Assembly: GCA_000309075.1 (NCBI GenBank) | Contig: CANJ01000021.1 | Location: 27,331-91,330, forward strand | Direction of reading: 5' to 3' | From: Occidentia massiliensis | Lineage (GTDB): Bacteria > Pseudomonadota > Alphaproteobacteria > Rickettsiales > Rickettsiaceae | DNA length: 64,000 bases | Part shown: positions 60,001 through 64,000 of the stretch, piece by piece | Layout: each line of letters begins with the position of its first letter | Position numbering within the stretch: position 1 is the stretch's first letter | Made by a program: the position numbers and the translations under genes | The notes under the pieces: model-generated | Databases searched by the model: none | Told to the model about the DNA's origin: nothing | The model's input: only the letters and a program-made list of their open reading frames with translations

Positions 60001-60849
60001 AAAATGGCTAAAAAAGCTCAAAAAGAACACCAAACACTACATCATCACTTCACTCAAATAAACTATAATTATTCTGTTAAAGAATCCGATAAATTATTAA
60101 ATTTATTACAACATATATTGTCTGAATCTAATTTGTTTAACGTAGAAGAATTAGTATTAGTAGAAGAATATCTATTAGATATAATAGCAAGTGAAAACTA
60201 TTATATTGATATAGAAAATATTATAAATACCAAACCAATTAACCTAGCTTCAACTTCTTCAGGTCGTACATTACTAATTAAAAATATTATTGATATTGCT
60301 GACGCCATAAGACAAGGAGATAGCATAAATACTCACATAAGAATTATATCACTTGGACTTAGCATTAAATCTAACGATATTGAAAAAACAATTCTACAAC
60401 AATTTAACTTATTGCATAGTAATAAAAAGCTCAAAGTTAAAGCTGTAAAAGGAGGAGTAGCAATAATAACAGACTTTGCAAACATTATTGATATATTTAA
60501 TGCCATAAATGTTTTAAAAACAGCTAAACCAGGAAGTATGGCATTTCGAGACAGTGTTTTTTCGTTATCATTATCTAGCGTATCTTTAACAACAGCAGCA
60601 ACCATTTCTACGATGCCTAAAGGAGCAATAGCAAGGACTGCATTGCCTATTACTATTCTACTTACTGCAATCCAAACAGGATATAGTGCTTATAGCATTA
60701 CTAAAGAATACCACGATAAATATAATTTAACAAGTGATGAAATATTTGTTCTATCCTCTAAACAAGTTCTAACTCTTGGTTTAGGAGATATTCCAGATAT
60801 AATTAAAAACGTAGAGGCTTGGACACAAAGACTAAATAAAAATTGTTGA
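57007..60849 (+). CDS. Giant ankyrin-like, toxin-like protein, N-terminal frame
   Basis: A 1280-residue frame, no signal peptide. The first 570 residues hold at least six degenerate ankyrin-like units (near 55-80, 287-310, 380-400, 446-466, 496-520 and 532-570) of the form YxAFxxAxxxGNxxIVxxLI. A long helical middle follows. Near the end (about 1146-1240) is a Gly/Ala/Ile/Thr-rich, largely hydrophobic region (KGGVAIITDFANIID, SLSLSSVSLTTAATIS, ALPITILLTAIQTGYSAYS), then LGLGDIPDIIKNVEAW. Such a stretch resembles the translocation region of large bacterial toxins (inference). The frame stops at 60847-60849, but coding continues in the next frame with no ATG for 170 codons, so this is probably one gene of over 2300 residues cut by a frameshift. 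Confidence 0.75.
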   Translation: MELNKNHHIINAKFTDTSISQFYTAINDNNIDELDKTWNSIKNSTIRELLLTTKGYEVFWLTAEKGHYKMVKWLWNRAWEFNHTLPIHILHEMFRSAFNYNHPKIVSLLLNKVKDTEEIISIISRVFDPELRYQHHYYNDFIKAFNNNHLTLLKSLHEHLKYLTKNLHKKTLNNPKLDILGNDIISTIDFISKQILHYTTICNIQVLQEVYNIAKLVNKDSILLNSINNSLSNLKDKVAWQKLALKVAESGITTGFLNLHFIFDQLKSSNINYIEFKEIFNHIFKANHYKIFWASAQQGHKNILEILWRELENMNDISSKYYSTYPDISKLKAPWSEAQNAKSISQINHNILRLKILQNEIEGTNRDILKLKAKMLKANGYRAFHKSVSQNLPSVLEWLIEQFDPISGTLKKDFNKILDVNLQGMFESYFPLLSYENKLYYLKKYSCYHLAVVNGYTKVVDLLFNKVTNNELRKNMLQSNLTVTKNREYIATKARPYSAFHQAITIGNKEIVKILIDQAKKLDLWEEMLASDNYSAFSTAVILRNNHTSILSTANILKNKDIVDYLWTMPGFNNKKMAWHRKQMLNSLIRKLGEPDFINFSLDTTVGTLKDHLENIKREYKNNKDKIYQQPNIILSALNANLNPKTLQEAFLSFHITKTLSFTSTDIKSDLGIPITIKYYKNLQQKVLSLNNYKQRIFKHALYFPMFKGLGISTQTLVEKIALGYSIIFFQEKNREKLNELFLNKLEAIIAILYKQSFSPDTLDTTLEAKNKEIITGFDKLLTEIYDYATFSHIEVQEIKNIENELLELAKDYVEYLLEIQNNRSALYLTTESGELLIIYYKNKLYHIFDFQYGVIYNLRLNQVKELLEQISAKFQVKRLYYNQQYYNIKNSLVKLWQPINQDKKILIEIDSIKIELATLDKMGARLYEGTADNVGTAVTEVSNLQAKLLIPDNKIRLDPKRYLQLIRSLSLDLDKILTITAATGNLDFIQVSDFNILKMAKKAQKEHQTLHHHFTQINYNYSVKESDKLLNLLQHILSESNLFNVEELVLVEEYLLDIIASENYYIDIENIINTKPINLASTSSGRTLLIKNIIDIADAIRQGDSINTHIRIISLGLSIKSNDIEKTILQQFNLLHSNKKLKVKAVKGGVAIITDFANIIDIFNAINVLKTAKPGSMAFRDSVFSLSLSSVSLTTAATISTMPKGAIARTALPITILLTAIQTGYSAYSITKEYHDKYNLTSDEIFVLSSKQVLTLGLGDIPDIIKNVEAWTQRLNKNC

Positions 60850-63800
60850 CCACATTACTTATTACCTTGAAAAAAATTCTGATTTAGCAGCTTATGTAAT
60901 TGGCATTGGAAATAATAAGTTTATTGTAGGCAACCACACCTATTTAGAAAGATTAAAAGAAAATATCCAAAAACTTGATCACATTGTAGAAAGAATAGGT
61001 AATAAAACCACAAAACTAGTACCATGGTTACATGAATTTGAAAAAATATTTGGGATAGGTGGAGGTCTTTTTACTCCAGTGATAGAATCAATCCCAAATC
61101 CAAAAGCAAATGTCTGGGATAGTGGTGTTAGTGTAGTACACCTAGATACACCCATGACTAAAAGCTTAAAGGGTAAATTAAGCCGCTATGCTCCTAAATT
61201 AAATCCTAAATATTCTAATAAACTTGAAATATTATGTGCTCCTACAATTGATAGCACCAAAGATCATGAATGTGGTTGGTATTCTAGAAACTCTAAACAA
61301 GATGATACCGAATATTATTGTAACAATGCAATTACTATTGCTAATAAAACACTCATGGACCAAGTTGCTGCAAAAACTATAGAAAATAGACCACAAGTTA
61401 TAATTGATCTAAGGAATACATATATAGGAGAAATAAAACCACTTAGCCTTAATGGATACGATAACATTTATCTTTTAGGTAAAGGTAGTTTAACTGACTC
61501 AGTACTTATAACTAATAAGTCAAAAACTGACCCATGTGCACATCAATACATTATAATTAGAAGTCACCCTGTTTTATTAAATACAAATAATAGAAATTTA
61601 GAAAAAATCATAGGATTTCACATATATGGTGGCATCAATAACACTAACCAATTTACTTTTACTAATGATGAAATCTCAGCTTTTATTGAAACATTTGAAA
61701 GTGCTACTAATATGGTAGATCTCAGTAACTTAAATAGTAATAATATAATAATTTCTCATACTAAAACTAATAAAACCAAAGGTCTAATTCACATAACTAA
61801 TGATGATAAAACTATTCAAGTCTCCATTACAAATGTAAACAGTATTATAGGAAGAAGTAATTTAACAGAAAAAATTTATTGTCAAAATATGCCTTACAAA
61901 ACTTTAATTAACAGTAAGGGAAGTTCCAGCATAAATAACCCAGACAAACTTGTTGACTGTAAGATAGCTATTCTTGCTCCTAATATTCACATAGGTGGTA
62001 ATATAACTGAAGGAATATATTACATAACAGAAGTAGCCCGCAATGGAACAGCTACAATAAGTCCTAAAAAAGACCTATTTATAACCAACCAAAAAAATAA
62101 TAATATAAAGATTACATTTCTAAACAGTGATTTACTGCCTGACTTAAGCAATCTAGTATCTATAAACTATTTACCCACTGAAAATGTTTTAAAAGTTTCA
62201 TTACAAAATTTAAATAATAACTTTATTGTAAAAATTAAAGATTATATACAAAATAATAACAGCTTTATACCTTTCATTTTTATTAATAAATATAATGATT
62301 TAGTAGAACCACTAATTAGTTGGTATCCAAGCAATAAAACATTTAAAATAACAAATTTTTCTTATTATACAAAAGACAAATTTGAGAAAAGCTATTTTGT
62401 AAAAAATTGGTATGAAAAGTTTAAAAATTACTTCTCAGAATATAGTTTCCTACTTTATTTTGATAATATAAAGTTTATCTCTTACTTTGGTTCAACAAGA
62501 AATGATACTATTACATTAGAAAACAATATGATATATGGTAAAGGAAACAGAGGTAATGATAAATATATTATCACTAATAATACAACTTACAGAGTAACAA
62601 TTGACAATTACTCAACAGACCAAGCACTTGATATAATTTTCATTCCAGTAGATGCAAAAGAAGTAGTTCCTTTAAAACATTTTGATAATTTAATAATTAA
62701 TATACCTATACTATCTAATAATGTCACAAAACATACCTCTGTTAAAGTTAAAAATTACTTTAAAGATAGAAGTTATAGACATATAATAATAAGTGACAAA
62801 AAACGATACAAATTTATCCCTGTAATTATGGATAATATAGAATCATTGAATGGCTTTAACTATATAAGGTTAATGCGCTTTGGTAACATAGACTACCCAG
62901 CATATATTTTGGTAGATCAAATAAAAGATTACAACCATTTAGCTATAAACAATAGTTTCAATGATATATTTTTATATAGAAACAGAAATCATTTATTTAT
63001 AAATTCATACCCTAACATTAGTGCAAGTTCTAAAGATGAACTTGATTTCTTATTTACAAGACAAGATCATAAACATATACTATCAGTATTAAGATATTTT
63101 TTCGATAGTCCTAATTCATGGTACAATTTTTCTTTATATTCATTGGATAACAAAAAAGAAATAACAGGCCAAGCTTTATTGAACTTTGCTAATAGTGCAA
63201 TGGATTACAATGATATTAGGGAATCATGGTTGAAAAATAGAGCTATACGTTATTTCATTAAGCCAACTAGTAATATAGAAATTTACCATAATCAAGAGTT
63301 ACGTAATGGAAGTTTAGAGACTGTAGACCACTACAAAAAAGGAAGTTTATTTCTATACGAAACTGAACCATATGATCTTGAAATAAATTCTAATAATAAA
63401 GACCTTATTTTGTTGATTAATGGTAATCATACAATAAAGCTTATGAATTGGATAAATCCTAAACACCGGATGGAGAACATTCTTAATTTTCCTAAAAAAG
63501 GAGGATATTATATAATTAGTTGGATAAATCAGTTTAATATAAGCAATGAACAAGAGGTAGACAACTTTAAAACTTATCTACAAGCAAAAAAACTAGATTA
63601 TAATATTAGAGAAGAACTAGTCAAATTAGATGATAGAGTAGCAGAAGATGCTCTTATAATAGTAATAATGTTGATTATCAATAATACATCCTTTCAAGAA
63701 GAGAAGATACAGGAAACTCATTTACATTTAGGATTTAACTCAGTAACAAATCTAAATAATTTTATGTTAAATAATAAAGAATATTTTAACGTTACAAGAC

Positions 63801-64000
63801 TTCAACAACAATATTTCAATTATGATCAGCAAGAGATAATAGCTGAAGATCAACAGAATATAGCAAAAGCATTAACCTTAACTCTAATCCGTATATTTAA
63901 CAATGTTAGGATATTACAAATTAATAATGGAGAATTATTTAATATTAATACTATCAAAATATTTCATTTAGATAACAGTAAAGTATTTAAAAAGTTAAAT
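60842..64000 (+). CDS. Giant toxin-like protein, continuation in second frame, runs off window
   Basis: An open frame of 1053 codons without any stop from 60842 to the window edge; it has no plausible start (first ATG at 61355). It begins VDHITYYLEKNSDLAAYVIG, which would follow on from WTQRLNK of the preceding frame if one base of the A5 run at 60838-60842 were removed. The sequence is rich in beta-strand-like segments. It contains motifs such as NIYLLGKGSL, IIGFHIYGG, HIGGNITEGIYYITE and NDTITLENNMIYGKGNRGND, degenerate relatives of glycine-aspartate RTX-type repeats. Two regions rich in Cys lie near 61240-61330 and 61890-61960. The protein is unknown; a large secreted toxin or surface protein is the best guess. 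Confidence 0.7.
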   Translation, partial: MVDHITYYLEKNSDLAAYVIGIGNNKFIVGNHTYLERLKENIQKLDHIVERIGNKTTKLVPWLHEFEKIFGIGGGLFTPVIESIPNPKANVWDSGVSVVHLDTPMTKSLKGKLSRYAPKLNPKYSNKLEILCAPTIDSTKDHECGWYSRNSKQDDTEYYCNNAITIANKTLMDQVAAKTIENRPQVIIDLRNTYIGEIKPLSLNGYDNIYLLGKGSLTDSVLITNKSKTDPCAHQYIIIRSHPVLLNTNNRNLEKIIGFHIYGGINNTNQFTFTNDEISAFIETFESATNMVDLSNLNSNNIIISHTKTNKTKGLIHITNDDKTIQVSITNVNSIIGRSNLTEKIYCQNMPYKTLINSKGSSSINNPDKLVDCKIAILAPNIHIGGNITEGIYYITEVARNGTATISPKKDLFITNQKNNNIKITFLNSDLLPDLSNLVSINYLPTENVLKVSLQNLNNNFIVKIKDYIQNNNSFIPFIFINKYNDLVEPLISWYPSNKTFKITNFSYYTKDKFEKSYFVKNWYEKFKNYFSEYSFLLYFDNIKFISYFGSTRNDTITLENNMIYGKGNRGNDKYIITNNTTYRVTIDNYSTDQALDIIFIPVDAKEVVPLKHFDNLIINIPILSNNVTKHTSVKVKNYFKDRSYRHIIISDKKRYKFIPVIMDNIESLNGFNYIRLMRFGNIDYPAYILVDQIKDYNHLAINNSFNDIFLYRNRNHLFINSYPNISASSKDELDFLFTRQDHKHILSVLRYFFDSPNSWYNFSLYSLDNKKEITGQALLNFANSAMDYNDIRESWLKNRAIRYFIKPTSNIEIYHNQELRNGSLETVDHYKKGSLFLYETEPYDLEINSNNKDLILLINGNHTIKLMNWINPKHRMENILNFPKKGGYYIISWINQFNISNEQEVDNFKTYLQAKKLDYNIREELVKLDDRVAEDALIIVIMLIINNTSFQEEKIQETHLHLGFNSVTNLNNFMLNNKEYFNVTRLQQQYFNYDQQEIIAEDQQNIAKALTLTLIRIFNNVRILQINNGELFNINTIKIFHLDNSKVFKKLN

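Noticed and set aside
63353..63553. 66-residue minus-strand frame near the window end
   Set aside because: It is antisense to the continuous second frame of the giant gene, which is open without stops to the window edge.

Overview
The window is AT-rich bacterial DNA from an alphaproteobacterium of the order Rickettsiales, most likely Rickettsiaceae or a near relative (an inference; no 16S gene is present). Grounds: reduced, AT-rich coding; a DivK-PleD pair, NtrX/NtrY, SucA-SucB, Cox11 and CoxC arranged as in that group; palindromic dispersed repeats resembling Rickettsia palindromic elements; and several effector-like proteins (ankyrin-like giant protein, phosphoinositide-phosphatase-like protein) typical of intracellular bacteria.

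Layout: 1-9.1 kb holds the end of lptD, RNase E (opposite strand), tilS-ftsH, a tiny membrane ORF and mpg, whose 3' end runs into a palindromic element. 9.4-16.2 kb holds pleD and divK (c-di-GMP and cell-cycle signalling), tRNA-Ser, ubiX, an MFS transporter, tRNA-Arg, an M23 peptidase and lysC. 16.2-24.3 kb holds sucB, a frameshifted sucA, sodB, an unknown soluble protein, an empty interval with an orphan promoter, and cysS. 24.4-29.6 kb reads rightward: a sensor histidine kinase (two frameshifts), rodA (one frameshift), mreD, mrdA. 29.7-36.7 kb is a leftward, overlapping wall/division operon rsmH-ftsL-ftsI-murE-murF-mraY. 37-45.4 kb holds dnaK-dnaJ, a SopB/IpgD-type phosphatase candidate, an exported unknown protein, and two cytochrome oxidase genes. 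45.6-51.3 kb holds tRNA-Ile, a large pentapeptide-repeat lipoprotein and ntrY/ntrX. 51.7-64 kb is accessory: a four-repeat unknown protein with its own strong promoter and leader hairpin, rsmD bracketed by inverted copies of a second palindromic element, a frameshifted radA, a nested pair of elements, and a giant ankyrin/toxin-like gene that runs off the window in a second frame.

How it fits together: lysC, murE, murF, mraY, ftsI, mrdA, rodA, mreD and ftsL show a retained peptidoglycan/elongation/division system; lptD shows retained LPS export. PleD/DivK, the histidine kinase and NtrX/NtrY are the sensory layer. The effector candidates are the phosphatase (40.7-42.8 kb), the 733-residue protein (51.8-54.0 kb), the giant protein (57-64 kb), and perhaps the 398-residue protein (21.3-22.5 kb).

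A striking pattern is that five reading-frame breaks (sucA, histidine kinase twice, rodA, 3' tail of the phosphatase) all lie in A tracts of 7-9 and would all be healed by one extra A. Two further breaks (radA and the giant gene) lie in short runs and need one base fewer. Sequence error, transcriptional slippage and true decay cannot be told apart from this sequence alone.
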